This document shows, piece after piece, positions 23,603-30,869 of a stretch of 32,624 nt of DNA. Positions within the stretch are counted from its first letter, which is position 1. The number at the start of each line of letters is the position of its first letter. The translations under genes and the position numbers were made by a program. This stretch comes from Pseudomonadota bacterium (lineage in GTDB: Bacteria; Pseudomonadota; Gammaproteobacteria; Burkholderiales; Burkholderiaceae_C). The stretch spans positions 1-32,624 of the forward strand of contig JAFEER010000258.1 of NCBI GenBank assembly GCA_018240985.1. Reading direction: 5' to 3'. The notes beneath the pieces were generated by a model. That model was not told the origin of the DNA. It ran no database searches and saw nothing but the letters and a program-made list of their open reading frames with translations.

Positions 23603-26079
23603 GTGTTGCCAGGCCTCCATTTGACGCCCTATGGCATGGCCTGGATCTGGCAGCCTGGCTGGTCGATGCCAACACCCTGAAGATTCTGCAGGCGAATGAG
23701 GCCGCAGCGCGACTGGTAGGGCGGGGCGTGGCGGACATGCGGGGCATGCCAGTCCTGGAGCTTGCGGCGACACCCGAAGACCAGATTTACTGGAGTCAAC
23801 CCCATGCCGACGTCGCAGCCGGCATTCAGTCGCATACCTGGGTGCGCAACCAAGGCAGCCGCGCCTTGGTGCCGGTGGATCGCCGCGTGCTTGCGATGCC
23901 TGCACCTGCCGGTGCTGGGACGGTTCAGTGCTTGCTGCTGACCATGCGCGATCGATCAGAGCATGAGGCCTCGCGGCTCGAGCTCGAGGCCTTGCTGTCG
24001 GAGTTGCGAGCCACCCTCGATTCGGCGGTTGATGGCGTACTCACCTGCAATCTGCACGGACAGATACGTGCCTTCAATCACAGCCTGGTCGAGATTTGGC
24101 ATCTGCCGCACGAGTTATTGCTAAAGCGCGACGATGCGGCGATATGGGCACATCTGGAGGGCCAGGTGCTGGATCTGGCGGGCTACCGCGCCGTCCAGGC
24201 AGAGATTGCGCGCGAGCCCATGCACGAGAGCTCCTGTGTGCTGCAGCTGCGCCATGGCGTCATGGTGGAGCAGCGCTGCGTGCCGCAGCTCGTCCAGGGG
24301 CGCCCCGCAGGACGGGTGTATACGTTTCGAGATATCACCGAAAGCTCCCGGGTTCAGGCCGACCTGCGCCTGGCGGCCAAGGTGTTTGAATCGAGCCTTG
24401 ACGCCACCTTCATCGCCGACAAGCGCAGCAACATCGTGCGTATCAATCCGGCCTGCGAACAACTCCTCGGGACTGCCGCGCATGGCGTGGTGGGTCATCC
24501 GGTGACCAAGCTCTTCGCGGAACGCAGAAGCAGCCGTACCTTTATGTCCGAGGTCGGGCATGACTGGGCGCAGCAAGGATTTTGGGAGGGGGAATTGCGC
24601 CTGCGCCGGCGTGAGGGCGGCAACTGCACCGTGCAGCTGTCCTGGGTGGTTGTACGCGACGCAGAAGGGGGCGAGGTGCAAAGCATAGGATTCATGCGCG
24701 ACCTGACACAGCAGCATGCCGCCAAGCAGCGCATTGAACAACTGGCGTACCGCGATGCACTGACTGGGTTGCCGAACGGGTTGCTATTGGGTGAGCGGGT
24801 GGGCGCGGCCATCGAGGCGTCGCGCATCGAGGGTGATAGCTTTGCCATCCTGTTCCTGGATCTGGATCGCTTCAAGATCGTCAACGACTCGCTCGGCCAC
24901 CCCTTTGGAGACCGGGTGCTGAAGCTGGTGGCAGATCGCCTGCAAGGCTGCCTGCGCCAGGCCGACATGCTGTGCCGCCTGGGGGGGGATGAGTTCGTCA
25001 TCTATCTGCACGGCGCGAGCACAGGGATTGCCGAGGCTGTGGCGCGTCGCATGATCGACGAGATGCAGCGCCCCTTCATGCTCGATGGCATCGGGTTTTC
25101 CATCCAGTGCAGTATTGGCGTGTCGATGTTTCCCCAGGATGGCGAGTCGCTGGACGACCTGATCAAACAGGCCGATACGGCCATGTACCGGGTCAAGGAG
25201 CGCGGGCGCGGAAACTTCGGCTTCTATGAGCCGCAGATGAACGCCAATCTGCTCTCGCGCATGAAGCTTGAACATGCGCTGCGCCAGGCGCTGGGCCTGG
25301 GGCACATGACGGTGCATTACCAGCCCCAGGTGGACATGGCCACGGGCCGCATCGTAGGCGCGGAGGCCCTGGCGCGGTGGACGGATCCGGAGTTCGGCGT
25401 GGTGTCGCCGGGCAGCTTCATTCCGCTGGCAGAAGAATCCGGCTTCATCGTCAACCTGGGTGCCTGGGTGATGGAGCAAGCCATCAAGGAGGCTGCACAC
25501 TGGCTGAGCTGCGGCATGCCCCTGGTGGTTTCGGTAAACGTATCGGCGCTCGAATTTCGCCAGGTGGGCTTCGTGGATCGCATCACCGGCTTGCTGGCGC
25601 GCTATGGTCTGCCGGCCCGGCTGCTGGAGCTGGAGCTGACGGAAAGCGTTCTGCTGAACGATGCCCAGGAAATGGAGCAGGTGCTGGCGGCGTTGACGAG
25701 TCTTGGGCTCCAGCTTTCCATCGACGACTTCGGTACCGGTTACTCCAGCCTTGCCTACCTCAAGAAGCTGGCCATTCATCGGCTCAAGATTGACCGCACC
25801 TTCGTCAGCGGCCTGCCTGGCGACGAGGGCGATGGGGCGATCGTGCGTGCCGTCCTCAGCATGGGCCGGGCGCTGGGCTTCAGCGTGGTGGCCGAAGGCG
25901 TGGAAACGCAGGAGCAGCGTTCTGCCCTGCAAAACATGGGTTGCGAGTTCTACCAGGGGTACTTGTGCTCGCCGGCCTTGCCGGCTGCCGAGTTTCGCAC
26001 CCGTGCCGGCGTGCCGGCCCTGGAGCAAAAGCGCATGGCGAAAAGAATGCCGTGCCGCTCGCGTGCTACCAAACGCTAG
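23599..26079 (+). CDS. PAS-PAS-PAS-GGDEF-EAL cyclic-di-GMP signalling protein
   Basis: An 826-residue cytoplasmic protein with no membrane helix. Three PAS-like domains (about 8-115, 133-245 and 262-375) precede GGDEF (about 385-545) and EAL (about 560-805). The cyclase motif GGDEF (462-466) is intact, and an inhibitory RxxD site (R453-D456) sits five residues before it. The phosphodiesterase motifs EAL (589-591), SVNVSALEFRQ, DDFGTGYSSL (709-718) and EGVET are also intact. Both activities are therefore possible. It begins at GTG overlapping the HD-GYP stop by 4 nt. Its TAG stop lies within CTAG at the left end of a 166-bp hairpin element, so the last residues (RMAKRMPCRSRATKR) may have been unaffected or altered by insertion. 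Confidence 0.95.
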   Translation: MSVARPPFDALWHGLDLAAWLVDANTLKILQANEAAARLVGRGVADMRGMPVLELAATPEDQIYWSQPHADVAAGIQSHTWVRNQGSRALVPVDRRVLAMPAPAGAGTVQCLLLTMRDRSEHEASRLELEALLSELRATLDSAVDGVLTCNLHGQIRAFNHSLVEIWHLPHELLLKRDDAAIWAHLEGQVLDLAGYRAVQAEIAREPMHESSCVLQLRHGVMVEQRCVPQLVQGRPAGRVYTFRDITESSRVQADLRLAAKVFESSLDATFIADKRSNIVRINPACEQLLGTAAHGVVGHPVTKLFAERRSSRTFMSEVGHDWAQQGFWEGELRLRRREGGNCTVQLSWVVVRDAEGGEVQSIGFMRDLTQQHAAKQRIEQLAYRDALTGLPNGLLLGERVGAAIEASRIEGDSFAILFLDLDRFKIVNDSLGHPFGDRVLKLVADRLQGCLRQADMLCRLGGDEFVIYLHGASTGIAEAVARRMIDEMQRPFMLDGIGFSIQCSIGVSMFPQDGESLDDLIKQADTAMYRVKERGRGNFGFYEPQMNANLLSRMKLEHALRQALGLGHMTVHYQPQVDMATGRIVGAEALARWTDPEFGVVSPGSFIPLAEESGFIVNLGAWVMEQAIKEAAHWLSCGMPLVVSVNVSALEFRQVGFVDRITGLLARYGLPARLLELELTESVLLNDAQEMEQVLAALTSLGLQLSIDDFGTGYSSLAYLKKLAIHRLKIDRTFVSGLPGDEGDGAIVRAVLSMGRALGFSVVAEGVETQEQRSALQNMGCEFYQGYLCSPALPAAEFRTRAGVPALEQKRMAKRMPCRSRATKR

Positions 26080-26241
26080 TGTCGCGTCAGCGGTCATCTG
26101 TCGGTCTGCGCTGGCCCTCGAATCACATCGCTGCGTTGCATCGCTTGCCAATACGCTCGGTATTGGCTGCGCAATGCGCCTTGCGCTGCGATCCGATGGC
26201 GATGCGCAGCCTTCGAGATCTGACCGCTGACACGACACTAG
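26076..26241. mobile_element. MITE-like 166-bp palindromic element flanked by CTAG
   Basis: Both ends read CTAG, followed inwards by TGTCGCGTCAGCGGTCA on the left (26080-26096) and its inverted copy with one mismatch on the right (26221-26237). The inside continues as an imperfect palindrome to the centre GCCAATAC-GCTCG-GTATTGGC (26147-26167), so the whole element folds into one long hairpin. CTAG at both sides looks like a 4-bp target duplication, as made by some IS5-group transposases. No transposase is encoded. The left CTAG holds the stop codon of the GGDEF-EAL gene. Confidence 0.75.
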
Positions 26242-26265
26242 GGCAGGTGTTGGCGCAGCGCAAAA

Positions 26266-26443
26266 AAGGTGTCTGCAAATGCCACCGAGCCGTCATCCTG
26301 AACCGGGGGTTCAGGTGGGCGAGGGCAGCCAGGCGTTGGGTTCATCTGACGCGAGACGATCACGCTCACCAGGCAATGTACCAAGCCCGTGCTCAGTGAG
26401 CATTGGTTCAAGGAACTATAAAGCCCAGCAGCACTGCAGACAG
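26266..26443 (-). ncRNA. ssrS: 6S RNA
   Basis: On the minus strand the ends pair as TGTCTGCA / TGCAGACA (26435-26442 with 26271-26278), forming the closing stem. The 3' part contains CACCTGAACCCCCGGTTCAGG and GGCTCGGTGGCATT, close in layout to the E. coli 6S 3' arm (CACCTTGAACC...GGTTCAAGG...GCGGCATC). The central part TGGTGAGCGTG resembles the conserved open-bubble flank. A -10 box TACAAT (complement of 26448-26453) sits about 7 bp before the predicted 5' end. A T6 run (complement of 26262-26267) follows the 3' stem. It lies 39 bp downstream of zapA on the same strand, the usual place in proteobacteria. It regulates RNA polymerase sigma-70 holoenzyme in stationary phase. Confidence 0.88.
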
Positions 26444-26481
26444 GCTCATTGTACTAGCCGCACTGGGGAGGGGCGAGCCAG

Positions 26482-26850
26482 TTACAACAGTTGCCCGTCT
26501 TCACCCAGGGCTTCATCCAGGCGCAGCAGCAACTGCTGCAGGCGTTGCTCTTGTGCGCCGTTCAGGGGGGCCTCGCCGGTGGTGCTCGCCGCGCTTGCTG
26601 GCGCACTTGGGGCACTGCGTTGCTGCGCCGCAGCGGTCAGTTCTGCGGCTTCGCGGTCGGCAATCTCGAAGGCCAGGTTCAGCGCGGCCAGCACCGCAAT
26701 GCGCTCGCGTGCGCGCACCTTGCCGGCGTCGCGGATGCGCGTCATGGCGGTGTCCACGCGCTCCACGGCTTCCAGCAGGCGCGATTCCTGCCCTTCGGGG
26801 CAGGCCAGCAGGTAGCTTTGCTGCAGGATCTGAACCTCGATCTGCTTCAT
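26482..26850 (-). CDS. zapA: Cell division protein ZapA
   Basis: A 122-residue protein that binds and bundles FtsZ filaments at midcell. The start MKQIEVQILQQSYLLACPEGQESRLLEAVERVDTAM is the typical ZapA head domain with the YxLxCPEGxE signature. RARERIAVLAALNLAFEI is the conserved dimer helix, and a long coiled-coil tail (about 95-118, EQRLQQLLLRLDEAL) follows an Ala/Ser/Pro linker. The start overlaps the stop of the zapB-like gene (ATGA). 6S RNA follows on the same strand. Confidence 0.95.
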   Translation of the reverse strand: MKQIEVQILQQSYLLACPEGQESRLLEAVERVDTAMTRIRDAGKVRARERIAVLAALNLAFEIADREAAELTAAAQQRSAPSAPASAASTTGEAPLNGAQEQRLQQLLLRLDEALGEDGQLL

Positions 26851-27068
26851 GGCGCATCCTTCGGATGGTTGTTTTCTGGCAGGCGCTCGAGCAGCGCATC
26901 GATGCGCCCGCGCGCCGCATTCAGGCGGGATTTGAGCGAGTCGCGCTCCTGGGCCAGGCTCGCCACCTGCTCGGCCAGCAAGGCGTTGGTGCGCTCCAGT
27001 TCGGTGTGGCGCAGCAGCAGGCGCTCGACGCGCTCTGCAATCAGATCGAGGGGGTGCGGTGTGGCCAT
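26847..27068 (-). CDS. ZapB-like small coiled-coil cell division protein
   Basis: A 73-residue protein, almost all one coiled coil (about 8-62: LIAERVERLLLRHTELERTNALLAEQVASLAQERDSLKSRL). It matches the small coiled-coil protein commonly encoded right before zapA in proteobacteria (TIGR02449/ZapB-like), thought to act with ZapA at the Z ring. ATG 27068 is used; ATG 27080 would add four residues. A -10-like TACAAT (complement of 27079-27084) overlaps the upstream ATG, favouring 27068. No strong RBS. Coupled to zapA by a 4-nt overlap. Confidence 0.85.
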   Translation of the reverse strand: MATPHPLDLIAERVERLLLRHTELERTNALLAEQVASLAQERDSLKSRLNAARGRIDALLERLPENNHPKDAP

Positions 27069-27114
27069 AGAACCGCGCATTGTAGGGCGTGCGTGGGTTT
27101 CACCGTAGAATTCG

Positions 27115-27345
27115 GCGCGTTGGTGCTCGCTGCCGTGGTTCGCACGGCCGCAGTTCAACGGGAAGCAGGAAGAGGCCTTCACCGCGAAGCACACCTTGAG
27201 CCTGCGCTGCCCCCGCAACGGTCAGCGATTGAGCCGCCTTGTGCGGCTCCCCCTTCACCAGACAAGCCACTGGGCGCCTTGAACAAGCGCCTGGGAAGGC
27301 GGTGCAGGGCGACTCGCCAGCCCGGATACCGGCCAACAAGGTGGT
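27115..27345 (+). promoter_or_regulatory. Cobalamin (AdoCbl) riboswitch upstream of btuB
   Basis: All landmark segments are present in order: GGGAAGCAGG (P2-P3 region, about 27161), GCTGCCCCCGCAACGGT (27206-27222), the B12 box GCCACTG (27266-27272), GGGAAGGC (27293-27300) and AGCCCGGATACC (27319-27330). A -10-like TAGAAT (27106-27111) would start the RNA at about 27118. Downstream, GCCGAC-GGGGAG-GTCGGC (27392-27409) is a hairpin that may belong to the expression platform. No T-run terminator is seen, so control of translation is more likely. B12 would shut off the btu operon. With its leader this fills the 27069-27437 gap. Confidence 0.95.
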
Positions 27346-27437
27346 TCCATGCGCTCACTCTGGTGGCGCGGTGGAGCCGTAATGCCCAGGTGCCGACGGG
27401 GAGGTCGGCCGCGGCGATCTGTCTGATTTTGTCCCGT

Positions 27438-29318
27438 ATGACATCCATCCTTGAGCCCCAGGTGCGCACGCGCGCTCGTTCTTCGTTTGCACGCCTGGCC
27501 GTTTTTCCCCTCGCCATAGCGGCCGCCTTTCCCGCCGTCGCGCAGACCCAGCTGGCCCAGGCGGCCACCGAACCGCAGCTGCGCGCCACCGTGGTGACCG
27601 CCACGCGCGTGGCGCAACCGCTCGCCGATCTGGTGGCCGACGTATCCATCGTCGACCGTGAGACGATTGAAAACAGCGGCGCCACCGGCGTGATCGACGT
27701 ACTGGCGCGCCTGCCCGGCGTGCAGATTGCGCGCAATGGCGGCCCGGGCAATAGCGGCAACCTGTACCTGCGCGGCGCCGAAGGGCGCTTTACCGCCGTG
27801 TATCTGGACGGCGTGCGCCTGGATTCGCAATCCGTCGGCGGCGTAGTTTGGGAGCAGATTCCGCTGTCCATGATCGACCGCATCGAGGTGGTGCGCGGCC
27901 CGGCCGCCGCCGTGTATGGCTCGGACGCGATCGGCGGCGTGATTCAGCTGTTCACCAAGCGGGGCGAGGGCAAGCCGGCGCCCTATGTGGGCGTGGGCCT
28001 GGGCAACCAGGGCACGCGCACGGTGCAGGCCGGCGTCAGCGGCGGCACCGAGATGGTGGACTACTCCATCGGCCTGTCGCGTGAGGGCTCTGACGGTTTC
28101 AATTCGCGCCCCGGCCCCGGCAACAACCCGGACAAGGACGGCTACCACCGCAAATCCGCCAATGCCCGGCTGGGCCTGCAGATCAACAAGAGCCAGCGCA
28201 TCGAGGGCAGCCTGCTGGCCAGCAACCTGAACTCGCAGTTCGACAGCAGCCCCACGGCCGACGACCGCAACCACCACCAGCTGCGCGTCGGCAGCCTGGC
28301 CTGGCTGGCCCAGTGGAGCGATGTGTACAGCACGCGCGTGCAAGTGTCGCAGTCCGACAGCAAGTACAGCAGAACGCCCAACTTCTACATGACCGAGACC
28401 ACGCTGCGCAACTACCTGTTCCAGAACGAGTGGCGCCTGGGCGTGCACCTGTTCACCGCCGCGCTGGAGCGCCGCGAGGACGAACTGCACAACCCGGCGA
28501 CGCTGTTTGCGCCCGACCTGAAGCGTGACCGCGCGCAGAACGGCCTGGCCCTGGGCTATGGCTTCAACCAGGGCGGCCATAGCCTGCAGGCCAACGTGCG
28601 CCATGACGAGGACAGCGAGTTCGGCGGCAAGAACACCGGCAGCCTGTCCTACGGCTACGCCATCACGCCGCAGTGGCGCGTGACGGCCGCGGGCGGCACG
28701 TCCTTCCGCGCGCCCACGCTGTACCAGCGCTTCAGCGAGTACGGCGCCCCCAGCCTGCGGCCCGAAAACGGCCGCAACGTCGAGCTGGGCACGCGCTGGA
28801 CCCAGGGCAGCACCAGCGTGGGCCTGGTGGCCTACCGCAACCGCGTCAGCAACCTGATCAACTTTGGCGCCGCCGGCCCTTGCGCATCAGCCTTTGGCTG
28901 CTATGAGAACGTGGGCCGTGCCGAGTACAAGGGCGTCACCCTGTCGGCCGCGCACCGCCTCGGCGGCGTGTCGCTGCGCGGCTCCATGGACTGGCAGAAC
29001 CCGCACGACCTGGCCACCGGCAAGCTGCTGGCGCGCCGTGCCAAGCGTTTTGCCAGCCTGGGCGCCGACACCACCCTGGCCGGCTGGACGCTGGGCGCCG
29101 AGCTGTACGCATCGGCCAAGCGCTACGACAACGCCGCCAACACCAATGTGCTGGGCGGCTACACCACGTTCAACCTGTACACCTCCAAGCGCCTGGCGCG
29201 CGACGTGACCCTGGTGGCGCGCGTGGACAATCTGGCCGACAAGGACTACCAGACCGCGCGCAGCTACGCCACCGGCGGGCGCATGTTCTATGTCGGCATG
29301 AAATGGGCGCCGCAATAA
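27438..29318 (+). CDS. btuB: TonB-dependent vitamin B12 receptor BtuB
   Basis: A 626-residue outer-membrane receptor for cobalamins. A signal peptide (about 1-36, ending AFPAVAQ) is followed by a TonB box region ATVVTATR (50-57). The plug domain carries DVLARLPGVQIARNGGPGNSGNLYLRGAEGRFTAVYLDGVR (a BtuB-typical string) and RIEVVRGPAAAVYGSDAIGGVI. The 22-strand barrel ends in the FYVGMKW motif. ATG 27438 is the first good start after the riboswitch; the frame is open back to 26403 but that part covers the riboswitch, zapA and the 6S promoter and is not coding. No obvious Shine-Dalgarno precedes the ATG. Confidence 0.94.
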   Translation: MTSILEPQVRTRARSSFARLAVFPLAIAAAFPAVAQTQLAQAATEPQLRATVVTATRVAQPLADLVADVSIVDRETIENSGATGVIDVLARLPGVQIARNGGPGNSGNLYLRGAEGRFTAVYLDGVRLDSQSVGGVVWEQIPLSMIDRIEVVRGPAAAVYGSDAIGGVIQLFTKRGEGKPAPYVGVGLGNQGTRTVQAGVSGGTEMVDYSIGLSREGSDGFNSRPGPGNNPDKDGYHRKSANARLGLQINKSQRIEGSLLASNLNSQFDSSPTADDRNHHQLRVGSLAWLAQWSDVYSTRVQVSQSDSKYSRTPNFYMTETTLRNYLFQNEWRLGVHLFTAALERREDELHNPATLFAPDLKRDRAQNGLALGYGFNQGGHSLQANVRHDEDSEFGGKNTGSLSYGYAITPQWRVTAAGGTSFRAPTLYQRFSEYGAPSLRPENGRNVELGTRWTQGSTSVGLVAYRNRVSNLINFGAAGPCASAFGCYENVGRAEYKGVTLSAAHRLGGVSLRGSMDWQNPHDLATGKLLARRAKRFASLGADTTLAGWTLGAELYASAKRYDNAANTNVLGGYTTFNLYTSKRLARDVTLVARVDNLADKDYQTARSYATGGRMFYVGMKWAPQ

Positions 29319-29334
29319 GCGGCTGACGCAAACC

Positions 29335-29913
29335 ATGGCAGTGAGCGAACTCATCCTGGGCGGCCAGAAAAGCGGCAAGTCGCGCCGCGCCGAGCTGTTG
29401 GCGCGGCGCTGGCTGGATGAGTCGCCCGCGCACCGCGCCGTGCTGATCGCCACCGGCCAGGCGCACGACGCCGAAATGGCCGCGCGCATCGCACGCCACC
29501 AGCAGGAGCGCGCCGAGCGTGTGCCCGGCCTGCTCACGCTGGAGGAGCCGCGCGATCTGGCAGGCCAGCTGGCGCGCGTGAGCAGCCCGCAGGCGCTGGT
29601 GGTGGTGGACTGCCTGACGCTGTGGCTGACCAATTGGCTGATGCCGGTGGCCGCGGCAAAAAAAAATGAGTCAAATACGCCTCAAACGCTTGATTGGCAA
29701 GCGCAAGAAGCTCACTTTTTAGATGTGCTGCAACACAGCCCAGGCCCCGTGGTACTGGTGGGCAACGAGATCGGCCTGGGCGTCATTCCGCTGGGGCGCG
29801 AGGTGCGCGCCTTTGTCGATGCCCTGGGCGTTTTGAACCAGCAGCTGGCCCAGGCCTGCGACCGCGTCACGCTGATGGTGGCCGGCCTGCCCATGACGGT
29901 GAAAGCACCATGA
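29335..29913 (+). CDS. cobU: Adenosylcobinamide kinase / adenosylcobinamide-phosphate guanylyltransferase
   Basis: A bifunctional enzyme of cobalamin nucleotide-loop assembly that phosphorylates cobinamide and adds GMP. The 192-residue protein has the P-loop GGQKSGKS (9-16), the probable GMP-accepting H55 in RIARHQQER, the VDCLTLWLTN strand and the conserved C-terminal block NEIGLGVIPLGREVRAFVDALGVLNQ. Residues about 109-129 (KKNESNTPQTLDWQAQEAH) replace the usual short loop and are encoded by palindromic element copy B, in the same frame as copy A in the crotonase. The stop overlaps the btuF start (ATGA). Its position in an uptake operon points to salvage of cobinamide. Confidence 0.93.
   Translation: MAVSELILGGQKSGKSRRAELLARRWLDESPAHRAVLIATGQAHDAEMAARIARHQQERAERVPGLLTLEEPRDLAGQLARVSSPQALVVVDCLTLWLTNWLMPVAAAKKNESNTPQTLDWQAQEAHFLDVLQHSPGPVVLVGNEIGLGVIPLGREVRAFVDALGVLNQQLAQACDRVTLMVAGLPMTVKAP
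29660..29722. repeat. Short palindromic element, copy B, inside cobU
   Basis: TCAAATACGCCTCAAACG through CAAGCGCAAGAAGCT aligns gap-free with copy A at 4512-4572. It begins after a run of nine A residues and reads through cobU as SNTPQTLDWQAQEA, the same phase as SNMPQTIVHQAQTA in copy A. Confidence 0.62.
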
Positions 29914-30800
29914 AACCCACGCCCATCAAGCGCATCCTCATCGTGCTCGCCATCCTGCTCGGCCTGCTGCTGCTCATGACCAGCCTGGCGCAGGCGCAGG
30001 GCGTGCAGGTCACCGACGACCGTGGCCGCGCCGTGATGCTGCGCGAGCCGCCGCGGCGCATCGTCACCCTGCTGCCATCGCTGGCCGAAACCGTGTGCGC
30101 CCTGGGCGCCTGCGAGCGCCTGGTGGGGGTAGACCGCTACACCAACTGGCCCAGCAGCGTGAAGCAGCTGCCCCAGGTGGGCGGCGGCATAGACCCGAAC
30201 ATCGAGGCCATCGTCGCCCTGCGCCCGGACGTGGTGCTGCTGACCACCTCCTCGCGCGCGGCCGACCGGCTGCAGGCCCTGGGCATCCCGGTGGTCGCGC
30301 TGGAGCCCAAGACCCACGCCGACATGCAGCGCGTGCTCGCCAAGGTGGCCCAGCTGCTCGCCGTGGGCGACGCGCAGGCCCTGTGGCGCAGCATCGACCT
30401 GGCCGTGACGGCCGCGGCGCAGTCGCTGCCAGAGAGCGCACGCGGCCAGCGCGTCTACTTCGAGGTCAACCCCGGGCCCTATGGCGCGGGCGCGGCCTCC
30501 TTCATCGGCGAGACACTCACGCGCCTGGGCGCGCGCAACATCCTGCCGGCCAGCCTCGGGCCCTTTCCCAAGCTCAACCCCGAATACATCGTGCGCGCCG
30601 ACCCGGATCTGATCATGGTCGGCTCGCGCAGCGCCGACGCGCTGCAGGCGCGCCCCGGCTGGGCCGCCATGCGCGCCTTGCGCCAGGGCCACCTGTGCCG
30701 CTTCAGCCCAGCAGAGGCCGACATCCTGGTGCGCCCCGGCCCGCGCATGGCCGAGGCCGCGCGCCTGATGGCCGATTGCCTCATCGCAGGACACCGATAA
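29910..30800 (+). CDS. btuF: Cobalamin ABC transporter substrate-binding protein BtuF
   Basis: A 296-residue periplasmic binding protein. The signal segment is residues 1-29 (KRILIVLAILLGLLLLMTSLAQAQ). The mature protein has the helical-backbone type III fold: RRIVTLLPSLAETVCALGACERLVGVDRYTNWP, then PNIEAIVALRPDVVLL and LGIPVVALEPKTHADM, and in the second lobe YFEVNPGPYGAGAASFIGETLTRLGARNI and FPKLNPEYIVRADPDLIM. ATG 29910 overlaps the cobU stop. The next gene, btuC, starts directly at the base after its TAA. Confidence 0.93.
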   Translation: MKPTPIKRILIVLAILLGLLLLMTSLAQAQGVQVTDDRGRAVMLREPPRRIVTLLPSLAETVCALGACERLVGVDRYTNWPSSVKQLPQVGGGIDPNIEAIVALRPDVVLLTTSSRAADRLQALGIPVVALEPKTHADMQRVLAKVAQLLAVGDAQALWRSIDLAVTAAAQSLPESARGQRVYFEVNPGPYGAGAASFIGETLTRLGARNILPASLGPFPKLNPEYIVRADPDLIMVGSRSADALQARPGWAAMRALRQGHLCRFSPAEADILVRPGPRMAEAARLMADCLIAGHR

Positions 30801-30869
30801 ATGGGGGTCAGATTCCAATTTAAGCCAGCCGACGCCACGCGGCCCGTTAATTGGACTCTGACCCCAATT
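30801..30869. repeat. Inverted-repeat element at the 5' end of btuC
   Basis: GGGGTCAGATTCCAATTTA (30804-30822) and TTAATTGGACTCTGACCCC (30847-30865) form a 19-bp inverted repeat with two mismatches and a 24-bp centre. I recall this GGGGTCAGA...AATT type from small dispersed elements mobilised by REP-associated (Y1) transposases, but no such gene is in the window. It supplies about the first 23 codons of btuC. Confidence 0.7.

Noticed and set aside
26403-27437. Open frame extending btuB 345 codons upstream
   Set aside because: It runs through the complement of zapA and the zapB-like gene and the cobalamin riboswitch; BtuB homology and the signal peptide begin only at ATG 27438.
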